A stretch of 64,000 nucleotides of DNA, taken from positions 1 to 64,000 of the forward strand of contig JAQGLY010000095.1 of assembly GCA_028292625.1 (NCBI GenBank). Direction: 5' to 3'. Shown here in pieces: positions 39,348 through 47,384 of this stretch (the first letter of the stretch is position 1; each line of letters opens with the position of its first letter). The notes under the pieces are model-generated. The model ran no database searches. It worked only from the letters and a program-made list of their open reading frames with translations, and was not told where the DNA came from. A program made the translations under genes and the position numbers. The DNA comes from Herbaspirillum sp. Its GTDB lineage: Bacteria > Pseudomonadota > Gammaproteobacteria > Burkholderiales > Burkholderiaceae_D.

Positions 39348-39682
39348 TCCCGATCAAAACAGGCTTCCAATTAGCCCAACAAGGCGCAGAAACTGCCGCG
39401 GCCCATGCAGACCGTATCGTACCGGACTGCTCTACCCGAGCGCTGGCCGTGTTCCTAGCCTATGCCGAACATCATTCTGAATTCACGACCGAGGATGTAA
39501 TCGTGTCGGCTGTGACATTGCCCGCCCCAGTTGAACTGAGGGCTTGGGGTCACGTTGCACTCCAAGCAAAGAAGCAGGGCGCAATCGTCTCCATCGGGCA
39601 TTGCTGTGCCAAACAGCGGAAATCCCACGCGCGGCCGGTCACGCAATGGCGTTCGCTGATTTGTCAGGCGGTGGCGGCATGA
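39344..39682 (+). CDS. Conserved phage replication-region protein, 112 aa
   Basis: MIPIKTGFQLAQQGAETAAA then LAVFLAYAEHHSEFTTEDVI and RAWGHVALQAKKQGAIVSIG, ending PVTQWRSLI. It belongs to a winged-helix-like family (F-x-x-A, P-x-x-x-R-A-W-G-x-V, G-x-x-x-x-x-G) that stands beside replication genes in many Burkholderiales prophages. A role in DNA replication is inferred from position only. Coupled to the helicase-methyltransferase gene by a four-base overlap. Confidence 0.8.
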   Translation: MIPIKTGFQLAQQGAETAAAHADRIVPDCSTRALAVFLAYAEHHSEFTTEDVIVSAVTLPAPVELRAWGHVALQAKKQGAIVSIGHCCAKQRKSHARPVTQWRSLICQAVAA

Positions 39683-41946
39683 GCATCAATCACAACAAAA
39701 ACGAGACCGCCATTATGGAATACGCTGATTTTATTAAGTCCAAAGAGTTAATCACACCGCCGTGTGGCTTTCATGTGCCGACCGAAGAAATTAGTGCGGA
39801 CCTGTTCGACTTCCAGTCCGTCATTGTGCAATGGGCGCTGCGCAAGGGGCGCGCTGCAGTCTTCGCAGATACCGGCCTCGGCAAGACCGGCATGCAACTG
39901 GTATGGGGGCAGCATGTCGCCGATCACACTGACGGCAATGTATTGGTGCTGGCGCCGCTGTGTGTCGCACATCAGACGGTCAAGGAAGGCATCAAATTCA
40001 ATGTCGCAGTCAACTACTGCCGTGATCAGTCTGCCGTGACTCCTGGAGTCAACATCACAAACTACGAAATGCTCGACAAGTTTGACTTGAGCCAGTTTTC
40101 CGGCGTGGTGCTCGATGAATCCTCAATCCTTAAAAATTCGACCGGCGCAACCCGTAACACGATTATCGATGCTTGCCAGCTAGTGCCGTATCGCCTGAGT
40201 TGCACAGCGACCCCTTCGCCTAACGACTTCATGGAATTGGGCAATCAAGTCGAATTCCTCGGCCTGATGAAAATGCCGGAAATGTTGGCGATGTTCTTTA
40301 CGCATGATGGCGGCGAAACAGCAAAGTGGGTATTGAAGGGCCACGGAAAGTCGAAATTTTGGGAATGGATGGCATCGTGGGCTGTGTGTATCCGCAATCC
40401 TTCCGACTTGGGATTTGATGGTTCGCGTTACGAGTTGCCACCGATGGAAATTATCAGTCATGTGGTTGAGTCTGCGCCAGTCGATGATCTGTTTGCAAAG
40501 CCTATTGTTGGGCTGCTTGAGCGCAACCAGGCACGTAAAGAATCGATTGACGAGCGAGTCGCAAAAACTGCAGAAATCGTCAATGCCTCAACTGATCAGT
40601 GGGTGATCTGGTGCCACCGCAATGAAGAAAGCGAAAAGCTGGTGAAGTTGATCGCCGGCGCGAAGGACGTAAAAGGCTCTGATTCTATCGAGCAAAAGGA
40701 ATCGACGATCGATGCCTTTACCGATGGGTCATTGCGCGTTCTAGTCACCAAACCATCAATCGCCGGTTTTGGGATGAACTGGCAGCATTGTAATCACACC
40801 TCGTTTGTTGGGCTTTCCGATTCGTGGGAGCAATATTATCAGTCGATTCGTCGGTTCTACCGCTTTGGTCAAAAGAAAACAGTCTGCGTCCATGTCGTGT
40901 CGGCCGAGTCCGAAGGCGCTGTAGTGGAGAACATCAAACGCAAGGATGCCCAAAACATCGAAATGTCTGAGCAGATGGTTGGGCATATGCGGTCGATGAT
41001 GCAAAAGGAGATTTTCGGATCAGCAGTCGAAAAGTCCGAATATGCACGCGATATCTTTAAGGCCGAAGGCTACGAATTGCACAATGCAGATTGCATCGAC
41101 CTAGCATCGGAAATTGAGACAGCGTCGATCGATTACACAATCTTTTCGCCGCCATTCGCCAGCCTATATACCTATTCGAACAGTGATCGCGATATGGGCA
41201 ACTGCGCAAGCCACAGCGAGTTCTACGCACACTTTCAATACTTGATCACGCAGATGTACCGGATCACCAAGCCCGGCCGGCTGCTGTCGTTCCATTGCAT
41301 GAATTTGCCGACGTCGAAAGTCAACGACGGCTATATCGGTATTAGTGACTTCCGCGGCCAACTGATCCGGATGTTCACTGATGCTGGTTGGATATATCAC
41401 TCTGAGGTCTGCATCTGGAAAGACCCTGTGACGGCCATGCAGCGGACAAAAGCGCTCGGTCTGTTGCATAAGACGATCCGCAAAGACAGCGCAATGAGCC
41501 GGCAGGGAATCCCTGACTATCTGGTGACGATGCGCAAGCCTGGCGATAATCCGAAGCCAATCAGCCATACGCATGAAAATTTCCCCGTTCAGAAGTGGCA
41601 GCAATATGCCTCGCCCGTCTGGATGGACATCAATCCAAGCCGTACACTAAACCATCGCGAAGCGCGCGAACAAGACGATGAGCGGCATATCTGCCCGCTG
41701 CAGCTTGATGTGATCGAGCGTGCGATTGACTTATGGACCGCGCCCGATGATTTGGTTTTTACACCATTTCTGGGTATTGGCAGCGAAGTTTATACCGCCG
41801 TCAAGATGGGGCGGCGCGGCATTGGTTCTGAACTGAAAACGTCATACTGGAAACAGGCCATCAAGAACCTTGCTGAAGCCAAGCGCGCGACGCAGGATCT
41901 GTTCTCTGTCGCGGAAACCTGCCTTGATGAGCAAGAGGCGGCATGA
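39679..41946 (+). CDS. SNF2-type helicase fused to a DNA N4/N6 methyltransferase
   Basis: A 755-residue fusion. The N-terminal helicase shows motif I ADTGLGKTGMQL near residue 66, motif II VVLDESSIL near 140, motif III SCTATPSPNDFME near 175 and motif VI YYQSIRRFYRFGQKK near 390. The C-terminal beta-class methyltransferase has the catalytic SPPF near 490 and the AdoMet site FLGIGSEVYTA near 697, in the order IV then I. No nuclease domain is seen. The ATG at 39679 overlaps the preceding stop, whereas the frame upstream is a shadow. It may remodel DNA and methylate it, perhaps for protection from host restriction. Confidence 0.9.
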   Translation: MSINHNKNETAIMEYADFIKSKELITPPCGFHVPTEEISADLFDFQSVIVQWALRKGRAAVFADTGLGKTGMQLVWGQHVADHTDGNVLVLAPLCVAHQTVKEGIKFNVAVNYCRDQSAVTPGVNITNYEMLDKFDLSQFSGVVLDESSILKNSTGATRNTIIDACQLVPYRLSCTATPSPNDFMELGNQVEFLGLMKMPEMLAMFFTHDGGETAKWVLKGHGKSKFWEWMASWAVCIRNPSDLGFDGSRYELPPMEIISHVVESAPVDDLFAKPIVGLLERNQARKESIDERVAKTAEIVNASTDQWVIWCHRNEESEKLVKLIAGAKDVKGSDSIEQKESTIDAFTDGSLRVLVTKPSIAGFGMNWQHCNHTSFVGLSDSWEQYYQSIRRFYRFGQKKTVCVHVVSAESEGAVVENIKRKDAQNIEMSEQMVGHMRSMMQKEIFGSAVEKSEYARDIFKAEGYELHNADCIDLASEIETASIDYTIFSPPFASLYTYSNSDRDMGNCASHSEFYAHFQYLITQMYRITKPGRLLSFHCMNLPTSKVNDGYIGISDFRGQLIRMFTDAGWIYHSEVCIWKDPVTAMQRTKALGLLHKTIRKDSAMSRQGIPDYLVTMRKPGDNPKPISHTHENFPVQKWQQYASPVWMDINPSRTLNHREAREQDDERHICPLQLDVIERAIDLWTAPDDLVFTPFLGIGSEVYTAVKMGRRGIGSELKTSYWKQAIKNLAEAKRATQDLFSVAETCLDEQEAA

Positions 41947-42374
41947 GCGCACTGGTCATCAATAGTACCGAATCACTGCAGCGCGCTCTGGGTGACATGC
42001 GCGATCTATGGGTTCGTCACAAGTTCCTGCGCGTCAGCATTAAGGCGGGGAAGGATCGCAGTATTCCACAAAATGCCCTCACGCATGCCTGGTATGCCCA
42101 GATCGCGCGCGAGTTGCGCGACGATGACGAGATGGGCTGGAAGTGCTACTGCAAGCTGCATCACGGGGTGCCGATCATGCGCACCGAAGATGAAGAGTTT
42201 CGCACCTCCTATGACGCTGTTATTAGGCCGCTCTCATACGAAAACAAGCTCATTGCCATGCGCTGCTGGCCGGTCACTTCGCTTATGACCAAAGAGCAGC
42301 TAGGCAGATATGCCGATGCCATTCAGGCTGATTTCGCGCGCCGCAATGTGATTCTTGAATCGGTTGCCGCATGA
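41943..42374 (+). CDS. NinB-like recombination protein
   Basis: A 143-residue protein. KDRSIPQNALTHAWYAQIAR near residue 38 resembles the RSLDQNRKLW core of lambda NinB (Orf), and RWKxYCKLHHGVPI-like WKCYCKLHHGVPIMR follows. NinB binds single-stranded DNA and loads recombinases. The call rests on that motif and on the next gene being NinG; the similarity is weak. Four-base overlaps on both sides couple it to its neighbours. Confidence 0.7.
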   Translation: MSALVINSTESLQRALGDMRDLWVRHKFLRVSIKAGKDRSIPQNALTHAWYAQIARELRDDDEMGWKCYCKLHHGVPIMRTEDEEFRTSYDAVIRPLSYENKLIAMRCWPVTSLMTKEQLGRYADAIQADFARRNVILESVAA

Positions 42375-43039
42375 CTTACTCCACCCTGAAGCCATCAACA
42401 AAGCCAATGAAGCGCGGCACCATCAAGCCAAAGGCCGCATCGGTGTCAGGGATGCTTCGCACGGCCGTTCTCAAGTCGGCCAAGCCGTCGCTAGCGGCCA
42501 AGCCCAAGATGCGGAAGTGCACGATCTGCAAAACGCCTTTCCAGGCCCGTAGCAGTTTGCATAAGACATGTTCCACGCCATGCGCGATTAGCTTTGTCTC
42601 TCAGAATAGAGCAAAAGTGGAGCGCAAGGAGCTTACTGCTCGCAAGTTGGCCATCAAGCCACGCGCTAAGTGGATGGCCGAGGCTCAGGCAGCAGTGAAC
42701 GCCGTTGTACGTGAGCGTGACCGTCTGGACGGCTGCATTTCATGCGACAAGCCAGCAACGTGGAACGGGCAATGGCATGCCTCCCACTATTTGTCCGTTG
42801 GCGCACATCCCGCAACACGCTTCGACCTTTCCAATATCCACAAGGCTTGCTCAGTCTGCAATAACTACCTTTCCGGGAACATTCGCGCCTATCGGCCGCG
42901 CCTGATCGCCAAGATTGGGATGGAGGCGGTGGAGCGCCTAGAAGGGTCGCATGAACCGAAGAAATATACCGTCGATGAGTTGCGGGCGATCACAACTGAA
43001 CACAAAGCCAAATTGAAGGTATTAAAGGAATCGATGTAA
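42371..43039 (+). CDS. ninG: NinG/Rap Holliday-junction endonuclease family protein
   Basis: This 222-residue protein has a Lys-rich leader with a zinc site (KCTICKTPFQARSSLHKTCS). The diagnostic second half has CISCDKPATWNGQWHASHYL, then NIHKACSVCNNYLSGN, a Cys/His nuclease centre. Lambda Rap (NinG) cuts recombination intermediates and increases phage recombination. The protein closes the recombination pair with the NinB-like gene. A one-base overlap (TAATG) leads into the DUF1376 gene. Confidence 0.9.
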   Translation: MTYSTLKPSTKPMKRGTIKPKAASVSGMLRTAVLKSAKPSLAAKPKMRKCTICKTPFQARSSLHKTCSTPCAISFVSQNRAKVERKELTARKLAIKPRAKWMAEAQAAVNAVVRERDRLDGCISCDKPATWNGQWHASHYLSVGAHPATRFDLSNIHKACSVCNNYLSGNIRAYRPRLIAKIGMEAVERLEGSHEPKKYTVDELRAITTEHKAKLKVLKESM

Positions 43040-43842
43040 TGGCAAAAGCCGATATCTGGATGCCGCTGTACATCGGGGATTACCTTGCCGATACGACGCG
43101 TCTGACTACTGAGCAGCATGGCGCCTATCTGCTCTTGATTATGGATTACTGGCGCAATGGACCGCCGCCAGACGATGACATAATTTTGTGTAGCGTGTGC
43201 CGGGCAAATGCACAAAGCTGGAAGAAGCTGCGCCCAGTTATGGTTCGATTCTTCGAGGTGAGGGATGCCAATTGGCACCATTCGCGTATCGATCGCGAGA
43301 TCGCGGATGCCGCAAAAGCAAAAGACAAGGCAGTTTCCAAGGCGTCGAAAGGTGCGGAGGCGCGATGGGGCAAGCATGCTGCCGAGCAAGAGAATAATAA
43401 TGCTCCAAGCATTTCTTCAAGCAATGCTCCAAGTAATGCTTCAAGCATAAGCCAAGCAATGCTTGAGCAATGCTCTTTACCATCACCTTCATTAAATTCA
43501 AAAACCAAATCAAAAGCAGATGCAACCGCTTCGCGTTTGCCTGCTGACTGGCAGCCAGACGAGCGACAGATTGAGTTTTGCAGCGCCGAGCGCCCAGACC
43601 TGGACCCGATGACTGTCGCAGACCGATTTAGGGATTACTGGATTGCTGTTCCGGGAGTGAAGGGGCGCAAAACCGACTGGATGGCCACGTGGAGAAACTG
43701 GGTGAGGAGCGAGCGACAACAGGCCCGCGCATCCCCTGAGCGCCCCAAAAAATTCGACCCTACCGCCTACGTGAACCGCAACAAGACGAGAGCCAAAGAT
43801 GAACGCACCATTGAATTTGATCAGCACGGCGAACCCATTTGA
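43039..43842 (+). CDS. DUF1376/DnaT-like replication initiation protein
   Basis: A 267-residue protein. The N-terminal DUF1376 domain (WMPLYIGDYLADTTRLTTEQ, then GAYLLLIMDYWRNG) is winged-helix-like and DNA binding. An Asn/Ser-rich linker leads to a DnaT-like C-terminal domain (LPADWQPDERQIEFCSAERP, and DYWIAVPGVKGRKTDWMATW). Such proteins start phage DNA replication at the origin and hand over to a helicase loader. AAAGGAATCG lies before the ATG. An origin may lie within this gene, but no iterons were seen. Confidence 0.87.
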   Translation: MAKADIWMPLYIGDYLADTTRLTTEQHGAYLLLIMDYWRNGPPPDDDIILCSVCRANAQSWKKLRPVMVRFFEVRDANWHHSRIDREIADAAKAKDKAVSKASKGAEARWGKHAAEQENNNAPSISSSNAPSNASSISQAMLEQCSLPSPSLNSKTKSKADATASRLPADWQPDERQIEFCSAERPDLDPMTVADRFRDYWIAVPGVKGRKTDWMATWRNWVRSERQQARASPERPKKFDPTAYVNRNKTRAKDERTIEFDQHGEPI

Positions 43843-44542
43843 TGTGTGGTTCCAGCCTGTCGAGGCGCTGAAAGGCCTGTCGATGATGGATCATTTGTAC
43901 AACCGTCTCGATGGCGCATACCCGCATAAGTGGCGGTCGAACTTCCCCAATACGGATGCGATCGACAATTGGAAAGTGTCATGGGCGGAAGCATTCGAGG
44001 AAGAGGGCATCACCCCGAACGATATCAGGGCTGGGCTAAAAGCATGCCGTTCAAAGTACGACTGGCCGCCAAGCTGCGCCGAGTTCATCAAAGCATGCCG
44101 GCCATCTATCGATCCGATGGTCGCGTACTACGAGGCCGTTGCGGGTTGCCAGGCACGCAGCAAGGGAGAAGTCGGGGAATGGTCGCATCCGGCAATTTTC
44201 TGGGCGGCACGCACCTTGTCGCATGACCTGCTTAGCCAGACTTATTCGCAGGTCAAAGTCCGATGGGAATTGTCGCTTGCCGAGCAAATGGAAAAGGCCG
44301 AATGGGAAGAAATTCCCAAGCCGATGAAGCAGTTGGCCGCGCCGGGGAGGGGTGATCTGTCCCGCGAGAAGGCTGCTGAGCTGATTAGGGAGCACAAAGC
44401 CGAGGGCGTCATCAAGACGGAAACGTCACGCGTCGATCACCTTCGCTGGGCGCGGGAAATCATGAAGCGGCACGAAAAGAAAGACCGGAGCGTCCCGATG
44501 GTATCGCTCAAAAACGCTCGTGAAGCGCTGGGCATTCAATAA
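43799..44542 (+). CDS. Replication protein P-like helicase loader
   Basis: A 247-residue protein starting 44 bases before the DUF1376 gene ends. The central part (AYPHKWRSNFPNTDAIDNWK, then WAEAFEEEGITPNDIRAGLK and CRSKYDWPPSCAEFIKACR) is the signature of lambda P-like proteins that bring host DnaB helicase to the origin. No phage helicase of DnaB type is encoded nearby, which fits use of the host enzyme. The C-terminal half is helical and basic. Confidence 0.83.
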   Translation: MNAPLNLISTANPFDVWFQPVEALKGLSMMDHLYNRLDGAYPHKWRSNFPNTDAIDNWKVSWAEAFEEEGITPNDIRAGLKACRSKYDWPPSCAEFIKACRPSIDPMVAYYEAVAGCQARSKGEVGEWSHPAIFWAARTLSHDLLSQTYSQVKVRWELSLAEQMEKAEWEEIPKPMKQLAAPGRGDLSREKAAELIREHKAEGVIKTETSRVDHLRWAREIMKRHEKKDRSVPMVSLKNAREALGIQ

Positions 44543-44565
44543 ACGAAAATCGACCGAGGAGCATG

Positions 44566-45483
44566 ATGAATATCGAAGAACAGCGGATTTTGCAGGCGTA
44601 TGCGGAGGGTAAGGTAGCGCCCCAAGCGACTGCCGAACATATGGAAAATATCCATGAGTTGGCAAAGCGCCTTCAAAGCAAGGCATACAGCCATGGCAAT
44701 GCGGACGCCGGCAGCCACTACAGCGACAACTATTATCGTGCGGTCGCGGCTGAGTCGGATGAAGCGATGGGCGCATTGATTAACGCCTGCAAAGCGATCG
44801 CCACCCCTCCAGCCAGCAAGGCAGGCGCCGGCGAAGCCTTAGCCGTCGCGGTCAGTGCGCTGAAATTCTATGCTGATGGCGATCACTTCTCGCTGTCTGA
44901 TCCTGATGCATGGGACACCGTGAGCGGTGAGCCGCAGAATTTCCAATGCGACGAAGCTGGTACCGCAACGGTCGAGGATGGCTCCCTAGCGAAACTGGCA
45001 TTGCAGGAAATCGCAGGCGAAAACAAAGCCTACACTGAAATGGTTGCTCGCAGTGATGCTGAGGAAGGTACGTGCAGCAAATGCAGCCAACCGTGGATCG
45101 ACCACGACTTCGGTGTGCCGGAGCCATATTGTCCTGCCGCCCAGCCTCTACCAGTAGCCGCATACGATGACGCTCAAAATAGAATAATGATAGCAGTCGA
45201 AGACTTGCTAAAAGTAGCTGGCTGCGCTGCGTATTCGGAAACTGATGTTCTTGCTGCTTACAACAAGATCGAAAATCTTGTTATGTCGGTGGAGTTGTTC
45301 AAGGATGCGGAGCGGTATCGTTTTGGCCTGACGCACAAAGCGATCGATCCGGAAGGCTTCGAAATCGGCATGGCGCGTGTCAAATGGAATGCTGACGGCT
45401 CTGTCCATTCCTTTCTTTGGTGCTGCACCGATAGTCACGAGATCGATGCTGCCATCGCCATGCAGCAGGGAGAGAAGCAATGA
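44566..45483 (+). CDS. Hypothetical phage protein, 305 aa, modular
   Basis: MNIEEQRILQAYAEGKVAPQ, a helical N-terminal part, then an insert with CSKCSQPWIDHDFGVPEPYC, a likely zinc site. PAAQPLPVAAYDDAQ is a linker shared with the left-arm gene at 22672. The C-terminal part reads FEIGMARVKWNADGSVHSFL. GAGGAG sits five bases before the second of two adjacent ATG codons, which is taken as start. Not recognised as any known enzyme. Confidence 0.75.
   Translation: MNIEEQRILQAYAEGKVAPQATAEHMENIHELAKRLQSKAYSHGNADAGSHYSDNYYRAVAAESDEAMGALINACKAIATPPASKAGAGEALAVAVSALKFYADGDHFSLSDPDAWDTVSGEPQNFQCDEAGTATVEDGSLAKLALQEIAGENKAYTEMVARSDAEEGTCSKCSQPWIDHDFGVPEPYCPAAQPLPVAAYDDAQNRIMIAVEDLLKVAGCAAYSETDVLAAYNKIENLVMSVELFKDAERYRFGLTHKAIDPEGFEIGMARVKWNADGSVHSFLWCCTDSHEIDAAIAMQQGEKQ
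45138..45161 (+). repeat. Inverted repeat copy B, 24 bases
   Basis: Identical to the reverse complement of 22850-22873, within the QPLPVAA linker codons. Confidence 0.85.
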
Positions 45484-45860
45484 GCGACCGCGAACTGATC
45501 GAGCGCGCTGCGCGTGCAGCAGGGTTAAAACACTTGACTGAATGGTCGGACAAAATCACCGATTGGGATAGCCAGCATCATGGACGACCAGCTTTGCACT
45601 CTAATGGCCCTGGAGGTCAATGTAACTCATGGAACCCACTCAATGACGATGGCGACGCGCTGCGCCTAGCCGTGAAGCTGGACATCATCGTTCGTCAGAA
45701 ATTTGCAATGGTGACCGCCGAGTATCCTTGGGTCGATGAGGAGCTCAACAACAGAAAGGCGCTATGTGAAGGCGTGCTGGATGATCGCTATGCTGCTACC
45801 CGCCGCGCCATCGTCCGGGCTGCTTCCGCCATCGCCAAACTTCAATCGGGTGCGGCATGA
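45480..45860 (+). CDS. Phage protein of DUF2591-like type, 126 aa
   Basis: MSDRELIERAARAAGLKHLT, then SWNPLNDDGDALRLAVKLDI is a pattern common in small Burkholderiales phage proteins (W-N-P-L-x-D-D-G-D-A-L-R-L). It ends RAIVRAASAIAKLQSGAA, the same end as the left-arm gene at 22672. Four-base overlaps on both sides. No function known. Confidence 0.8.
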   Translation: MSDRELIERAARAAGLKHLTEWSDKITDWDSQHHGRPALHSNGPGGQCNSWNPLNDDGDALRLAVKLDIIVRQKFAMVTAEYPWVDEELNNRKALCEGVLDDRYAATRRAIVRAASAIAKLQSGAA

Positions 45861-45873
45861 GCGCGGCGGTGAC
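45827..45873 (+). repeat. Inverted repeat copy B, 47 bases
   Basis: Matches the reverse complement of 22659-22705 with one mismatch; spans the junction of the genes at 45480 and 45857. Confidence 0.85.
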
Positions 45874-46081
45874 GCAGTGGTTCACGGAGCCGCCGGTTCA
45901 TCCAGGGGTGTATGAAAGTACGCTTCACGGCATACCGCCCGACCACGCCGCCCATTTTGGGTGTAAGTGGGATGGCGAGGCATGGTTCTGGGCTGCTACC
46001 TGTGAAAGATGTTTTGAGCAAAAACGCACTTGGCGCGGCCTCGCCGACAAGCCGTCATGCGATGTCGCGGCGACGATATGA
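45857..46081 (+). CDS. Small phage protein of the VTQWF/RGLAD family, 74 aa
   Basis: MSAAVTQWFTEPPVHPGVYE, then HFGCKWDGEAWFWAATCERC and WRGLADKPSCD. It is a relative of the left-arm gene at 29405. C-x-x-C near residue 55 may bind metal. Overlaps both neighbours by four bases. Confidence 0.8.
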   Translation: MSAAVTQWFTEPPVHPGVYESTLHGIPPDHAAHFGCKWDGEAWFWAATCERCFEQKRTWRGLADKPSCDVAATI

Positions 46082-46395
46082 CCACCCCAAACCCGCTCCC
46101 GCGCCCCAGCCAAATCACCGAATGGATGAAGCCCGGCGACCACTATCAGGCCAATAACCTATCCAAGAAATTCGGGTGCAAGGTAAAGGAGATGACGCCG
46201 ATCTTGCGAGGCATGGTCGAGGCCAGCGCAATCAACACGGTCGTTATCGGAAACCTCCGCAGCTACTACATTCCGCTACCGGTTGTCATCGATCCGAATC
46301 TGCCAGTGCGCTACATAGCGACATGGAGCCCCTTGACCGACTATACGGCGAAGCAACGAGCCTTTATGGCTGGATGTATGGCGATAAGGAGATGA
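46078..46395 (+). CDS. Hypothetical phage protein, 105 aa
   Basis: MTTPNPLPRPSQITEWMKPG, with a winged-helix-like centre (HYQANNLSKKFGCKVKEMTP and LRGMVEASAINTV) and a C-terminal helix. The ATG at 46078 overlaps the preceding stop and is preferred to the upstream in-frame start. It may bind DNA; no family recognised. Confidence 0.75.
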   Translation: MTTPNPLPRPSQITEWMKPGDHYQANNLSKKFGCKVKEMTPILRGMVEASAINTVVIGNLRSYYIPLPVVIDPNLPVRYIATWSPLTDYTAKQRAFMAGCMAIRR

Positions 46396-46475
46396 AAATG
46401 GAAGCGAAGATGATGCTTGTACTGTCTGCTCCAGCTGACGCTGGTTCCAGCCGAGAAAGCGAGGCGCCCCAATGA
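46392..46475 (+). CDS. Micro-protein, 27 aa
   Basis: MKMEAKMMLVLSAPADAGSS then RESEAPQ. AAGGAG lies directly before the ATG, and the frame overlaps the genes on both sides by four bases. Its position decides it. It may mainly couple translation of the phosphatase to the upstream gene. Confidence 0.5.
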   Translation: MKMEAKMMLVLSAPADAGSSRESEAPQ

Positions 46476-47182
46476 TCGAGCACTACGAAATTAACACGGC
46501 CGGCCGCGACCTTATTGTGGGCGATATTCACGGCTACTTCACGCGTCTGCAGGCATGCCTCGATGGCGTTGGCTTCGATCCGGCCATTGATCGTCTGTTC
46601 AGCGTCGGCGATCTGGTGGACCGCGGCCCTGAATCCCGCCTTGCTTTGGAATGGCTGGAAAAGCCGTGGTTCCATGCGATCGCGGGAAACCATGAGGACA
46701 TGGCGATCCGCTTTCCTAACGGGAACATGGATGCGGAGAACTATATCGCGAATGGCGGGGGCTGGAACGTAGCCAATACCGACTGGGAGCGAATCCAGTT
46801 CGCCGATGCATTTGCGGCGCTACCGATTGCAATTGAGCTGGAAACGGCCGGCGGCCTCATCGGCATTGTGCATGCTGACTGCCCCATGTCGACATGGGGC
46901 GGATTTATCGCTGAATTGCGAGACCCGAATATTTCAAAGTCTCGGCGCAGGGCCTTGATCGATTCCGCCCAATGGTCGCGCGCCCGGATTGAGTCGTCGT
47001 GGAGCGGCGGGGTGCCCGACGTGCGCGCAGTGGTAGTCGGCCACACACCACTGCTTCAGTTCACCAGCCTGGGAAATGTCCTGTACATCGACACCGGCGG
47101 ATGGTTCCCAGAAAACAAAGGTGGGAATTTCACTCTGCTAGATGCCGCTACATTGCAGCCGGCACGGCAGATTGAGGGGTGA
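46472..47182 (+). CDS. Lambda phosphatase-like metallophosphoesterase
   Basis: A 236-residue PPP-family phosphatase. The metal and phosphate ligands are clear: GDIHG at 18, GDLVDRG at 45 and GNHED near 72. His in VHAD near 131 and VVGHTP near 188 completes the centre. Lambda NinI (lambda PP) is a manganese-dependent Ser/Thr/His protein phosphatase encoded at the same place, between recombination genes and Q. The target in the host is unknown. Confidence 0.9.
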   Translation: MIEHYEINTAGRDLIVGDIHGYFTRLQACLDGVGFDPAIDRLFSVGDLVDRGPESRLALEWLEKPWFHAIAGNHEDMAIRFPNGNMDAENYIANGGGWNVANTDWERIQFADAFAALPIAIELETAGGLIGIVHADCPMSTWGGFIAELRDPNISKSRRRALIDSAQWSRARIESSWSGGVPDVRAVVVGHTPLLQFTSLGNVLYIDTGGWFPENKGGNFTLLDAATLQPARQIEG

Positions 47183-47189
47183 TGGACCG

Positions 47190-47384
47190 ATGCCCCGAAA
47201 ACTTGAAAACGTCGAGCGATACGCAATCCCGCTTCACCAAGAGAACAAGCGACGCACCGCGGTATTGGAGTCGAAGTTTTACGGGTACGGCGGCGATCCA
47301 GCGAATCACGTTGAGTTTGAGTCGGAAATCAGGCGCCAGGAATTGGCGAAACGAAAGAAGCGCAAATCGAAGGGGACTAAATGA
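47190..47384 (+). CDS. Small basic phage protein, 64 aa
   Basis: MPRKLENVERYAIPLHQENK, with a basic, charged end (ELAKRKKRKSKGTK). AGGGGTGATGG precedes the ATG at 47190. It starts eight bases after the phosphatase gene. The Lys/Arg-rich tail suggests RNA or DNA binding. Not recognised. Confidence 0.7.
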   Translation: MPRKLENVERYAIPLHQENKRRTAVLESKFYGYGGDPANHVEFESEIRRQELAKRKKRKSKGTK

